A stretch of 64,000 bases of DNA from Campylobacter sp. W0018 (GCA_020135845.1 JACHTQ010000006.1:1-64000), one strand, 5' to 3'. Counted from the stretch's first letter, positions 9,600 to 18,027 are shown. The notes: generated from the letters alone by a model not told the origin. Translations and numbers: made by a program.

Positions 9600-10784
9600 T
9601 TGCGAATTTTACTCATATTGCGAGGAAATTATTACGCAGGACAAGAAGAATTTATTGCTCAAAATCAATTACAAGATTATACGCTTGATTTAAATTTTTT
9701 TCGTTTGCTTTCTGGAAGCGTGAAAGAAGTTGCAAGTGAATATAGAAATTTAAACACTAAAAACGATACTCAGCTTTATAAAATTTTATTCACCCTTTTA
9801 GAATTGCGTATGCAAAAGGGTGAATTTTGTATTATTAATGCTTATGATCAAGTTTTGAAAAATTATAAAGAATTAGCGAATAAATATCGCTATACAGTCT
9901 ATATTGTGGAATTTAAAAGTTCTTTAGAGCAATGTTTTACAAAAAATATACAAAAGGTTAAAGAAAAAGGTTTTTTAATCCCTTACGCCCTTTTAGAAAG
10001 GATGCATTTTTTACTGGAAAAAACTCCTAAAAAATATCGGATTTTAACTCCTCAAAATTGGAGAGAATGTCTTTATAAAACTCCTAATTTAAGTGCTTAT
10101 AAAAAGATTCACCATATAGGAGATATACAAGGGTGCTATAGCGTTTTAAGAGAATATATTAAAAAAATTAAAGAAGATGAGTATTATATTTTTTTAGGAG
10201 ATTATATCAATAGAGGTATAGAAAATGGCAAGGTTTTGAAATTTTTATTAAAAATTTGCGAAAAAGAAAATGTGTGCTTGCTAGAGGGAAATCATGAAAG
10301 ATATCTTATAAAATGGGCAAATGGAGAATTTGCTAATTCTAAGGAATTTAATGAAAATACATTAAAAGATTTTAAAAAAGAAAAACTCACTCCAAGTGAC
10401 GCGCAAAAATTTTATCCTTATTTGAAAGAGTGTTTGTATTATAAATTTGGAGATAAATTGATTTTTTGTTCTCATGGAGGTGTAAATGTCTTGCCTTCAG
10501 AACCTTGGCAGATTAGCTTTATGCCAAGCTATGATTTCATTTATGGGGTGGGACATTGTGAAAATAGTCAAAGTATTGCTAATCAGTTTTGCAATTTAAA
10601 TAAAGAAAATATTTATCAAATTTTTGGACATAGAAACAGAGAAAAGCTACCAACTCAAATTGCAAAGCGTGTTTTTTTATGTGAAGGAAAAATTGATGCT
10701 GGGGGTTATTTACGCGTGGTGACTTTAAATAAAGAAGGTTTTAAGTGTATAGAAATAAAAAACAATGTTTATAAGAAGAAGTAA
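9600..10784 (+). CDS. Kinase-like / calcineurin-type phosphatase two-domain protein
   Basis: Starts at TTG with AGGT just upstream. Residues 1-150 look like a P-loop kinase fold of the PNKP type, but the expected Walker A is LRGNYYAGQEEF, lacking the GK(S/T). Residues from about 175 form an intact metallophosphoesterase domain: HHIGDIQGCYSVL, IFLGDYINRG, LLEGNHERYL, CSHGGVN and IFGHRN, carrying all the usual metal ligands. Annotated in relatives as a Ser/Thr phosphatase. The layout resembles bacterial polynucleotide kinase-phosphatases with a dead kinase. Convergent with the CorC-like gene across a shared hairpin. Confidence 0.75.
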   Translation: MRILLILRGNYYAGQEEFIAQNQLQDYTLDLNFFRLLSGSVKEVASEYRNLNTKNDTQLYKILFTLLELRMQKGEFCIINAYDQVLKNYKELANKYRYTVYIVEFKSSLEQCFTKNIQKVKEKGFLIPYALLERMHFLLEKTPKKYRILTPQNWRECLYKTPNLSAYKKIHHIGDIQGCYSVLREYIKKIKEDEYYIFLGDYINRGIENGKVLKFLLKICEKENVCLLEGNHERYLIKWANGEFANSKEFNENTLKDFKKEKLTPSDAQKFYPYLKECLYYKFGDKLIFCSHGGVNVLPSEPWQISFMPSYDFIYGVGHCENSQSIANQFCNLNKENIYQIFGHRNREKLPTQIAKRVFLCEGKIDAGGYLRVVTLNKEGFKCIEIKNNVYKKK

Positions 10785-10801
10785 GATCAGTTTACTTCTT
10801 C
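10775..10801. terminator. Hairpin shared by converging genes
   Basis: A 10-bp inverted repeat (GAAGAAGTAA and TTACTTCTTC) with a 7-base loop covers both stop codons of the converging phosphatase and CorC-like genes. It can act on either strand. Confidence 0.6.
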
Positions 10802-12151
10802 ATTGCCGGTTTTTTTGACAATCTTAATCCGTTCTATGGAATTTCCATCCATTTTTTTAACTTCATAATAACAAAGTTCATCTTCTATACGATCACCAAC
10901 CACTGGTAAACGACCCAATAGATTGAAAACATAGCCTCCTATGGTGACTTGTTCAAGATCTTCATCATAACTGATTAAAAGCATTTCCTCGACGGTTTCT
11001 ATATCGCAACGTCCTTGAAATTCATAAATATTATCAGCAAGTTTTTTATAACTATCTTCTTCGTTTTCATTTTTAATCTCACCGATAATTTCTTCCATGA
11101 TATCTTCCATGGTTAAAATTCCAGCCGTGCCACCATACTCATCAATAACAAGCGCAGTATGAGATCTTTCTTTATTCATTCTTACTAAGACTTTTGAAAT
11201 ACTGATATTTTCAGGAACCAAAATAAGAGGTTTAACAAAAGAATCTAAATTTTTACTTTTAGAATTGAGTTCATTTTGGACGATATCGCGTATATGAATC
11301 ATACCTAAAATACTATCTTTAGAACCATCTATATAGGGAAAACGTGTGTGTTTGTGCTCGCAAATAATTTGCATATTTTCTTCATAAGTTTTTTGTTTGT
11401 TTAAACAAATCATATCCTTACGAGGCGTCATAACCTCTTTTGCAACTGTATCTGAAAAATCAACTGCATTTCGGATAATTTCAGTTTCAAATTCATCTAA
11501 AACACCACCTTTTTGACTTTCACTTGCGATGATTTTGATCTCTTCTTCGCTGTGGGTTAATTCGCTTTCTTTAGCGGGTTTGATTCCAAAAATTTTTAAA
11601 TTAATTGCTGCTAAAAAATCAAAAATTTTAATAAAAGGCAAAAAGAGTATCCAAAACCAATTTAAAGGTCTAGCTATCCAAAGCACAGCTTTATCAGCTA
11701 TAGCAATAGCGATAGATTTTGGCACAAGTTCTCCTAAAACCACATGTAAAAGAGTGATAATGCTAAAGGCTATAATAAAAGAAATAGTATGAATAAGAAC
11801 AGCATTAAAACCTAGTTTTAATAAAGCAGTTTCAAGCATTTTTGCAATGGCTGGCTCACCGATCCAACCTAGGGCAAGAGAGCTTAAGGTTATACCTAAT
11901 TGACAAGCACTCAAATAAGTATCAAGTTTGGAAGTGACTTCTAATGCCTTTTTGGCGCCTGATTTTTTTTCTTTAATCATTTCTTCGATTTTTGTCCGTC
12001 TTACTTTAACAATGCTAAATTCAGATAAAACAAAAAATCCATTCAAAAACACTAAAAATAGTGCAACAAAAACCATAAATATAGAATATCCTAAATCAAA
12101 AGATGAAGAAGGTAAAGTTTGATTTAAATCAAAAATCTGACTGGGGTCCAA
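10787..12151 (-). CDS. CNNM/CorC-family transporter with CBS pair (hemolysin-like)
   Basis: The 454-aa protein has an N-terminal CNNM/DUF21 membrane domain (four hydrophobic segments within residues 20-185), a tandem CBS pair (about 215-335, with VMTPRKDMICL and MEDIMEEIIGEI), and a C-terminal CorC_HlyC domain (VTIGGYVFNLLGRLPVVGD). Such proteins are linked to Mg2+/Co2+ efflux; older hemolysin names rest on weak evidence. The start ATG context shows CAAGGAG. The gene stands alone in orientation before the SbmA-like gene. Confidence 0.9.
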   Translation of the reverse strand: MDPSQIFDLNQTLPSSSFDLGYSIFMVFVALFLVFLNGFFVLSEFSIVKVRRTKIEEMIKEKKSGAKKALEVTSKLDTYLSACQLGITLSSLALGWIGEPAIAKMLETALLKLGFNAVLIHTISFIIAFSIITLLHVVLGELVPKSIAIAIADKAVLWIARPLNWFWILFLPFIKIFDFLAAINLKIFGIKPAKESELTHSEEEIKIIASESQKGGVLDEFETEIIRNAVDFSDTVAKEVMTPRKDMICLNKQKTYEENMQIICEHKHTRFPYIDGSKDSILGMIHIRDIVQNELNSKSKNLDSFVKPLILVPENISISKVLVRMNKERSHTALVIDEYGGTAGILTMEDIMEEIIGEIKNENEEDSYKKLADNIYEFQGRCDIETVEEMLLISYDEDLEQVTIGGYVFNLLGRLPVVGDRIEDELCYYEVKKMDGNSIERIKIVKKTGNEEVN

Positions 12152-12220
12152 TGAAACTCCTTGTAATTTAAAATAAAATACTTAATTATACACAATTAAA
12201 AGTAAAATTTTTGCTTAATT

Positions 12221-13711
12221 TTATTTTAAAGATTTTTCATAATCTATATTAATTTCAAATTCTTTTAAACGTTTATAAATGCTTCTAAGTTGAGTAATAG
12301 TTGTCCAATTTGTGATAAAAACGCTAAAAGAACTTCTGACTTGATCAAATGCATTATTGATTTGCATCACAATTCCAAGCGTAATAATACCTCCAAAAAG
12401 ACTTGGAGCCATGATTAAAAATGGAATAATAACAATAATTTGCTCAAATAAAATAAGCCAAATATTAAAATAGCCATAATGCAAGAAAAGTCTTTTGTAG
12501 CTAAATTTAAGTCCAGTAAAAAGTTCTATTATGGTTTCATTTTTTGCAAATTTTTCTCGGTTATCTTCGGCATAGACTAATTCTTTCCTAAAGGCTGCTT
12601 CTACTTTTTGATTATTATACTCAAGTCCTGGGAGTTTGATCCCTATAAACCAAGAAGCTATCAAACCACCCAAAGAGATAAAAAGAGCAATATAAACAAG
12701 CAATCCATCTGTATTTTTTAAAAAATAAAAACTTGAATTTTCATCTAAATTTAAAAATAATGCCTTAGTAGCTAAATCACTTAAATTCCACAAAATAGGA
12801 ATAAAAGCTATAAGAGTCATTAAAGCTTTTACAAACGAAAGTCCAAGACTTTCTACAATTTTAGAAAAATTATAAACATCTTCTTGAATTCTTTGAGAGC
12901 TTCCTTCGATATTATCATTTTTATTTTTCCAAAATTTTAAATAAGAAAAAGTCATAGCTTCTCGCCATTTAAAAGCATAAATACTTGCAAAATAAATATT
13001 AATTGTTGCAATGAGAACATAAGGGATGGCAATGCCTAAAAAAACAAAAATGAGTGAATAAAAATCTTGTAAATCATAAAAAGGTTTTTCAAGTACAGCG
13101 GGTGTGTGAAGAAAATATTTTAATAAATTTTGATAATAATAAATTGCAAATTTATTAATAAAATTAGCATTTTCAAAAGAATTTTTAGCTTGTTCTTTCG
13201 CTTTTATAATGCTTTGCACTACTGAATTAATTTGATCTAAGGATAAATTTTTATCTTTAATTTTTTGAGAAATTTGCGTTAAGTTTTGTTCTTTATAATC
13301 TTTTTGTTCTTCTAAAATTTGGATAATTTGCCTAAAAACATCTTTGTCAATATAAGATGAATTTTGCGTGGTTTCTATATTTAGTCTTTGTTTGTTTTCA
13401 TTTTGGATTTCTTGAATTTTTTTAGCCTTGGCTTTTTCATATACAAAACTTTGATTATAGTCTTTGGAGTCAATGTGAAGTTCTCTAAGTAAAGAAGGCG
13501 TGATTTTAAAATCTTGCTTGAATTTTGCTTCATTAAAATTTAAAATAATGGCATTAATTTTTGGTTTTTGGATGGTGTTATAAAAGTCATTATACCAAGA
13601 ATTGAGTGCCACATTAAAACTTGTTTGCAAATATAAAAAAAGCAAAAGCAAAAAAAGCCCTAAATAAGCCCACAAAGCCCACTTTTTAGAAGCAAAAAAA
13701 GAATAAAACAT
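12221..13711 (-). CDS. SbmA/BacA-family peptide transporter, enlarged
   Basis: The protein matches SbmA/BacA along its C-terminal two thirds: AFKWREAMTFSYLKFWKN, SSQRIQEDVYNFSKIVESLG, GIKLPGLEYNNQKVEAAFRKELVYAEDN and NNAFDQVRSSFSVFITNWTT. SbmA is a proton-driven inner-membrane importer of microcins and proline-rich peptides. Here there are 496 aa against about 406 in E. coli, because some 150 polar residues (about 50-200) separate NSWYNDFYNTIQKP from the next membrane helix. E. coli has only a short loop there. The import role is inferred from homology. Confidence 0.85.
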   Translation of the reverse strand: MFYSFFASKKWALWAYLGLFLLLLFLYLQTSFNVALNSWYNDFYNTIQKPKINAIILNFNEAKFKQDFKITPSLLRELHIDSKDYNQSFVYEKAKAKKIQEIQNENKQRLNIETTQNSSYIDKDVFRQIIQILEEQKDYKEQNLTQISQKIKDKNLSLDQINSVVQSIIKAKEQAKNSFENANFINKFAIYYYQNLLKYFLHTPAVLEKPFYDLQDFYSLIFVFLGIAIPYVLIATINIYFASIYAFKWREAMTFSYLKFWKNKNDNIEGSSQRIQEDVYNFSKIVESLGLSFVKALMTLIAFIPILWNLSDLATKALFLNLDENSSFYFLKNTDGLLVYIALFISLGGLIASWFIGIKLPGLEYNNQKVEAAFRKELVYAEDNREKFAKNETIIELFTGLKFSYKRLFLHYGYFNIWLILFEQIIVIIPFLIMAPSLFGGIITLGIVMQINNAFDQVRSSFSVFITNWTTITQLRSIYKRLKEFEINIDYEKSLK

Positions 13712-13766
13712 TAATTTCCTTATTTATTTATATTTTGATATTCTACTTTAGCAAGGTAAAAAATGA

Positions 13767-13772
13767 TATAAT
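13767..13772 (+). promoter_or_regulatory. -10 box of the carboxyspermidine dehydrogenase gene
   Basis: A perfect TATAAT 30 bases before the ATG, with no -35 box visible. The ribosome-binding site is AAAGGA at about 13790-13795. Confidence 0.6.
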
Positions 13773-13801
13773 ATGAATTTAGCTTATTAAAGGAATAAAG
13801 A

Positions 13802-15007
13802 ATGAAAAATCTTTTAATTATAGGCGCTGGAGGAGTTAGCCGTGTAGCTACTGTAAAATGCGCAATGAATTCGGATACTTTTTCTAAAATCACTTTAGCC
13901 AGTAGAACTAAAAGCAAATGTGATGAAATTGCCACTTTTATTAAAGAGCGTTTGGGAGTGCAAATTGAAACTGCTCAAATTGATGCTGATGATAGTGATG
14001 CGGTTGTAGAGCTTATTAAAAAAACTGGAGCACAAATTTTGCTTAATGTTGCTTTACCTTATCAAGATTTAAGCTTAATGGATGCTTGTATAAAGGCAGG
14101 AATTCATTATATAGATACAGCAAATTATGAACACCCTGATTTAGCTAAATTTGAATACAAAGAACAATGGGCCAGAAATGAAAAATTTAAAGAAGCTGGA
14201 ATTTTAGGACTTTTAGGAAGTGGATTTGATCCAGGAGTGACTAATGTTTTTTGCGCCTATGCTCAACAAAATTTATTTGATGAAATTCATTATATTGATA
14301 TTTTAGATTGCAATGCGGGCGATCATGGTTATGCTTTTGCAACTAATTTTAATCCAGAAATTAACTTACGCGAAGTTTCGGCTAAAGGGCGTTACTGGGA
14401 AAATGGGCAATGGATAGAAACAGAACCGATGCAAATAAAGATGGAATGGGATTATCCAGAGGTTGGAGTTAAAGATAGCTATTTGCTTTATCATGAAGAG
14501 CTTGAAAGTTTAGTTAAAAATATCAAAGGGCTTAAAAGAATTCGGTTCTTTATGACTTTTGGTCAAAGTTATCTTACTCATATGAAATGCCTTGAAAATG
14601 TTGGAATGCTTGGAATTAAACCCGTAATGCATCAAGGAAGAGAAATTATTCCGATAGAATTTTTAAAGACTTTATTGCCAGATCCTGCAAGCTTGGGACC
14701 AAGAACTAAGGGTTATACGAATATAGGTTGTGTTATACGTGGGATTAAAGATGGTAAGGATAAGCAAATTTATATTTATAATGTTTGCAATCATGAAGAA
14801 TGCTACAAAGAAACTGGAGCACAAGCGGTAAGTTATACTACAGGAGTTCCTGCAATGATAGGGACTAAGCTAATTACTAAAGGAATTTGGCAAGGTCAAG
14901 GTGTGTTTAATATGGAAGAATTTGATGCTAAGCCTTTTATGGATGAACTTAATTCTAGTGGGCTTCCTTGGAAAATCATCGAAATGACACCAAATTTAGG
15001 AGAGTAA
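13802..15007 (+). CDS. Carboxyspermidine dehydrogenase (saccharopine dehydrogenase family)
   Basis: In the alternative spermidine pathway of Campylobacter this enzyme condenses putrescine with aspartate semialdehyde and reduces the imine to carboxyspermidine. The 401-aa protein has the Rossmann start LLIIGAGGVSRVATVKC, ASRTKSKCDEI as the NADP-binding follow-up, HYIDTANYEHPD, and GLLGSGFDPGVTNVFCAYA, all typical of the family. The decarboxylase partner is not in this window. It ends in a hairpin shared with the converging methyltransferase. Substrate preference rests on the known Campylobacter pathway. Confidence 0.88.
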   Translation: MKNLLIIGAGGVSRVATVKCAMNSDTFSKITLASRTKSKCDEIATFIKERLGVQIETAQIDADDSDAVVELIKKTGAQILLNVALPYQDLSLMDACIKAGIHYIDTANYEHPDLAKFEYKEQWARNEKFKEAGILGLLGSGFDPGVTNVFCAYAQQNLFDEIHYIDILDCNAGDHGYAFATNFNPEINLREVSAKGRYWENGQWIETEPMQIKMEWDYPEVGVKDSYLLYHEELESLVKNIKGLKRIRFFMTFGQSYLTHMKCLENVGMLGIKPVMHQGREIIPIEFLKTLLPDPASLGPRTKGYTNIGCVIRGIKDGKDKQIYIYNVCNHEECYKETGAQAVSYTTGVPAMIGTKLITKGIWQGQGVFNMEEFDAKPFMDELNSSGLPWKIIEMTPNLGE

Positions 15008-15026
15008 GTGTAAAACACTTACTTTT
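15004..15026 (+). terminator. Terminator after carboxyspermidine dehydrogenase
   Basis: GTAAGTGT and ACACTTAC form an 8-bp stem with an AAA loop, then TTTT. It overlaps the stop codon. Confidence 0.65.
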
Positions 15027-15707
15027 GCCCTATATAGATAAAATGTTGCACACTACCTTCAAAATTATAAAGATTAATAAGCTCGTAATCACCCCAAAAT
15101 AAAGGCTTGAAAGGTTTAAAATCTTCTTTTAGTTCTTCAATATCTTTGGTAAAGCGAATAAAAGAAGAACCACTTAATCGACCGCTTGGACATCCTTTGA
15201 CTTCGCATAAGCCATTTTCCATAGCCTCTCCTCTTTCGTACATGCTATACCCTTTCTCACTCATCATAGTTGCAAAGATAATGGCGCCCTCATTGGAAAT
15301 ATCATATAATTCTTGAATGGTTTGTTTAAAACTTTCAAAAGGAAGATAATAAAGACTTTGATTAGCTAAAATCAAATCCATTTTTACATTAAAAAGATTT
15401 TTTATGCTTGAATTTGGAGTAATAACATGAAAATTGTTAGAATTTAATTTAGGATCTCTTTCCCAAATTTCTTTTAAACTAGGAACTATATCTAAGCCAT
15501 AAGCTTTATACCCCCCCCAGTAATATCTTGAAGATATTTAGAATGCACGCCATTACCACAACCAAAGTCTAGCAAATTTCCACTTGTTTTATTGAGTTTG
15601 TATTTTAAAATTCTTTCATAAAACCTTATAACATGACCATCAGGGTATTGTAACCCATAACCTTCTTTTTCATATTTTTGAGTGTAAGCAGATAAAGAAT
15701 TATCCAT
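15019..15707 (-). pseudogene. Phase-variable SAM-dependent methyltransferase, OFF at a G8 tract
   Basis: Read leftward from 15707 the frame encodes LLDFGCGNGVHSKYLQDITGGG and then stops at 15492, shortly after the C8 run at 15511-15518 (G8 on the coding strand). In the adjacent frame it continues openly through YKAYGLDIVPSLKEIWERD and MDLILANQSLYYLPFESF to the stop at 15019. Adding one G joins the two halves as ITGGGYKAYGLDI, giving about 229 aa with the glycine-rich SAM motif and the acidic residue at the end of strand 2. The homologue Cj0170 of C. jejuni is a known phase-variable gene linked to motility. Target unknown. Confidence 0.85.
15511..15518 (-). repeat. Homopolymeric G8 contingency tract
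   Basis: Eight consecutive C on the plus strand, G8 in the sense of the methyltransferase, inside the codons for its glycine run. Slippage to G9 restores the full frame. Confidence 0.92.
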
Positions 15708-15775
15708 AATTTCTCCTTTGTGTTTAGATGTAAAGTATATTATTATATAAAAAATTAAAAAATAAAATTTAATAT

Positions 15776-16030
15776 TTAGATTTCAATATTTTGAAAAAAA
15801 TCAGAAATTTCAACTTGTAATACTTTTGATATTTTGTATAAATGTTCTAAATTAAAATGGATATTATTATATCCAGATTCAGCTCCACCCACCAAAGAAC
15901 AAGATTTATAACCTATTTCTAAACTAAGTTCTAATTGAGACAAACCTTTTTCTTTTCTAATTCTCGCAACATTCTTAGCTACATTTCTATGAAATTGTTC
16001 GATTTCATCTTGAGTAAAATTATAAAACAA
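15776..16030 (-). CDS. XRE-family transcriptional regulator
   Basis: An 84-aa single-domain Cro/CI-type protein: RIRKEKGLSQLELSLEIGYKSCSLVGGAESG is the helix-turn-helix and FNLEHLYKISKVLQVEISDFF completes the five-helix fold. It is divergent from a lipoprotein gene across 99 bp that holds two near-identical palindromes, one over its own -10 box. This suggests autoregulation and control of the lipoprotein. I do not recognise the gene from NCTC 11168 at this place, where the phase-variable methyltransferase and sodB are near neighbours, so the pair may be an insertion. Confidence 0.85.
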   Translation of the reverse strand: MFYNFTQDEIEQFHRNVAKNVARIRKEKGLSQLELSLEIGYKSCSLVGGAESGYNNIHFNLEHLYKISKVLQVEISDFFQNIEI

Positions 16031-16044
16031 CTTTTTACCTTTAA

Positions 16045-16058
16045 TCTATTATTATAGA
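16045..16058. promoter_or_regulatory. Operator-like palindrome over the XRE gene -10 box
   Basis: TCTATTATTATAGA, flanked as AATCTAT/ATAGATT, differs at one base from the second copy at 16094. Its minus strand contains TATAAT (16051-16056), correctly placed for transcription of the regulator, whose start is 20 bases further. Confidence 0.75.
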
Positions 16059-16093
16059 TTTTTAAGTATATTTGTTTTATAATTTTTTTTCAT

Positions 16094-16107
16094 TCTATTA
16101 TAATAGA
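16094..16107. promoter_or_regulatory. Operator-like palindrome over the lipoprotein gene -10 box
   Basis: TCTATTATAATAGA is a perfect 14-bp palindrome containing TATAAT (16099-16104) in the lipoprotein direction, 25 bases before its ATG. Its centre is 49 bp from that of the first copy. Confidence 0.75.
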
Positions 16108-16129
16108 TTAAATTAGAAAGGAAGTTTTT

Positions 16130-16471
16130 ATGAAAAAACTAGTAATGTTAGTTTTAGTATTATTTATTTTAGGTTGTGGAAGTGGAGAACCTCCTATTCA
16201 AATTGAAACTTTTGAACAATATAATCCATTATTTCATTCAAAATCAAAATTTTTAAAAATTACTTCTTTGGTGGATTCTGTGAAAATTACCGATATAGTC
16301 CCTAATCGTGGAAAATGCAAAGTTAGGGGTATTTTAGATCAAGGCAAAGTTAAAATTAATAAAGTATTGAAATATGGACAAGTCTGGGACTATATCCCTA
16401 TAACTGGATGTGGTAAATTGTTAGAAGTTCAAGTAAAAACGGATAAAGGAGAATGGAATTTTAAATTTTAA
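16130..16471 (+). CDS. Small lipoprotein of unknown function, divergent from XRE regulator
   Basis: A 113-aa protein with a short lipoprotein signal peptide: KK at the N-terminus, hydrophobic core VMLVLVLFI, lipobox LGC with Cys16. The mature part has only two further cysteines (KGKCKVRG-like and TGCGK segments), no membrane segment and several VKI/KVRG beta-strand-like stretches. I do not recognise a family. AAAGGAAG is the ribosome-binding site. It is probably controlled by the neighbouring XRE protein through the palindrome over its -10 box. Confidence 0.8.
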   Translation: MKKLVMLVLVLFILGCGSGEPPIQIETFEQYNPLFHSKSKFLKITSLVDSVKITDIVPNRGKCKVRGILDQGKVKINKVLKYGQVWDYIPITGCGKLLEVQVKTDKGEWNFKF

Positions 16472-16494
16472 CTATTCCGCATAAAGCGGAATAG
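16472..16494. terminator. Bidirectional hairpin between lipoprotein gene and sodB
   Basis: A 9-bp perfect stem, CTATTCCGC and GCGGAATAG, with loop ATAAA, filling the gap between two converging genes. There is no long T run on either side. Confidence 0.65.
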
Positions 16495-16496
16495 AG

Positions 16497-17135
16497 TTAT
16501 TTTACTGGATGAAGTTCATTAGCGTAAAAGCTTATCGAGTTAATTCCTTCTTTTAAAGCCCACTCATAAGCTTTTGATACAAAATCCCAATTGATATGAG
16601 CATAGAATTTTTCCAAATAAGCAGGACGAGCATTGCGATGATCTACATAGTAAGCATGTTCCCAAACATCCACTACAAGTAAAGGAATTTTATCTTCAGT
16701 GATAGGAGTAGCCGCATTTGAAGTTGCGATTAATTCTAATTTTTGATTTTTGCTGTTATAAACAAGCCAAAACCATCCAGATCCAAAAAGACCTGTAGCT
16801 CCTTTAATAAATTCAGCTTTAAAATTCTCTAAAGAACCAAATTCTTTTTCCAAGGCTGCTTTTAAATCCCCTTTTGCCTCACAGGCATTTGGAGTGATGC
16901 AATCAAAATAAAAATCATGATTATAAACTTGAGCCGCATTGTTAAAAATTCCACCATTTGATGATTTGATAATGCTTACAAGATCTTTGTTAGCAAATTC
17001 TGTATCTTTAATAAGATTATTTAAATTAGTTACATAGGTATTATGATGCTTTCCATAATGATAATTAAATGTTTCAGCACTTAAAAAATCGCCAAAAGCA
17101 TTGATATCATAAGGTAGTTTTCTTAATTCAAACAT
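16497..17135 (-). CDS. sodB: Iron superoxide dismutase
   Basis: SodB dismutates superoxide in the cytoplasm. The chosen start (MFELRKLPYD) follows GGAG; the open frame extends 13 codons further upstream without a good site. In 212 aa the metal ligands are visible: His in YHYGKHHNTY, His in QVYNHDFYF, and Asp/His in VVDVWEHAYYVDHRN. FGSGWFWLVY and the Gly/Gln pattern point to the Fe type. From memory the C. jejuni protein is about 8 residues longer, with a Gly/Cys-rich insert after the second ligand that is absent here (ITPNACEAKGD instead). Confidence 0.95.
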   Translation of the reverse strand: MFELRKLPYDINAFGDFLSAETFNYHYGKHHNTYVTNLNNLIKDTEFANKDLVSIIKSSNGGIFNNAAQVYNHDFYFDCITPNACEAKGDLKAALEKEFGSLENFKAEFIKGATGLFGSGWFWLVYNSKNQKLELIATSNAATPITEDKIPLLVVDVWEHAYYVDHRNARPAYLEKFYAHINWDFVSKAYEWALKEGINSISFYANELHPVK

Positions 17136-17164
17136 ATTTTCTCCTTTTTTATTTTTGGTAAAAA

Positions 17165-17170
17165 ATTGTA
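17165..17170 (-). promoter_or_regulatory. -10 box of sodB
   Basis: TACAAT preceded by TGC on the minus strand (extended -10), 30 bases from the sodB ATG. Confidence 0.5.
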
Positions 17171-17253
17171 GCATAAAAAATCATAAAATAAAGTAATTTA
17201 AATAAGCTTTTTATAAAAAATATTTTTTAGATTGATTTTTGAAAGATTTATGG

Positions 17254-17328
17254 TGGTGACCCATACGAGACTCGAACTCGTGTTACCGCCGTGAAAGGGC
17301 GATGTCCTAACCGCTAGACGAATGGGCC
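17254..17328 (-). tRNA. tRNA-Glu (UUC)
   Basis: On the minus strand a 75-nt cloverleaf begins GGCCCAT and ends ATGGGTCACCA. The acceptor stem has one non-Watson-Crick position. The anticodon loop reads CCTTTCAC with anticodon TTC, and the T loop contains GTTCGAGTC. The CCA end is encoded. It sits between sodB and mntP. Confidence 0.97.
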
Positions 17329-17431
17329 TTTTGTATATTTTTTGAAAATTAATAAAGCGAAATTATATATTTTTAATTCTTAAATATCCATTAAAATTAT
17401 TTTTATCTATAAAAAATTAATATTTTTTGAT

Positions 17432-17437
17432 TATAAT
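17432..17437 (+). promoter_or_regulatory. -10 box of mntP
   Basis: TATAAT 24 bases before the mntP ATG; TTGGAG at about 17450 is the ribosome-binding site. I see no long structured leader that would suggest a manganese riboswitch. Confidence 0.55.
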
Positions 17438-17460
17438 TTTATTTTATTTTTGGAGTTTTT

Positions 17461-18027
17461 ATGGATTATTTAAGCCTCGTTTTTCTTTCATGTGCTTTAG
17501 CAATGGATGCTTTTGCAGTTTCTTTATGTAAGGGTTTTAGTGTTAAGAGATTAAATTTAAAACATTATTGTATTGTGGGTGCTTATTTTGGTGGCTTTCA
17601 AGCTTTAATGTCTGTTTTTGGATATATCATCGGTTTAAGTTTCGCATCTTTTGTGGCAAGTATTGATCATTGGATAGCATTTATTTTACTTGGTTTTATC
17701 GGGTTAAAAATGATCAAAGAAGCGCTTGAAAATGAAGAATGTGATATTCATGCTAATCAGTTTGATTTTAAGATCATGTTTTCTTTAGCTATTGCAACTA
17801 GCATTGATGCTTTAGCGGTTGGAGTTGGTTTTGCATTTTTAGAGACTCCTTTGTTCGTAGCGGTTTTATTTATTGGTTGTATCACTTTTATGTTTTGCAT
17901 TTTAGCTTTGAAAATAGGTAACAAATTTGGAGTTTTTTTAAAAAATAAAGCCGAATTTTTAGGAGGGGCTGTTTTGATTATTTTGGGTGTAAAAATTTTA
18001 ATCGAGCATTTATTTTTTAATGCGTGA
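17461..18027 (+). CDS. mntP: MntP-family manganese efflux pump
   Basis: The 188-aa, six-segment membrane protein has the two DUF204 repeats with membrane acidic motifs: [15 protein letters not shown] and [16 protein letters not shown]. MntP exports Mn2+. Glycine-rich helices [19 protein letters not shown] follow the first repeat as expected. It converges with miaA, and the two reading frames overlap by 11 bp at their 3' ends. Confidence 0.92.
   Translation: MDYLSLVFLSCALAMDAFAVSLCKGFSVKRLNLKHYCIVGAYFGGFQALMSVFGYIIGLSFASFVASIDHWIAFILLGFIGLKMIKEALENEECDIHANQFDFKIMFSLAIATSIDALAVGVGFAFLETPLFVAVLFIGCITFMFCILALKIGNKFGVFLKNKAEFLGGAVLIILGVKILIEHLFFNA

Noticed and set aside
17336..17460. Possible manganese riboswitch in the mntP leader
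   Set aside because: The leader between the predicted -10 box and the ATG is too short (about 20 bases) for a yybP-ykoY-type element, and I see no conserved core.
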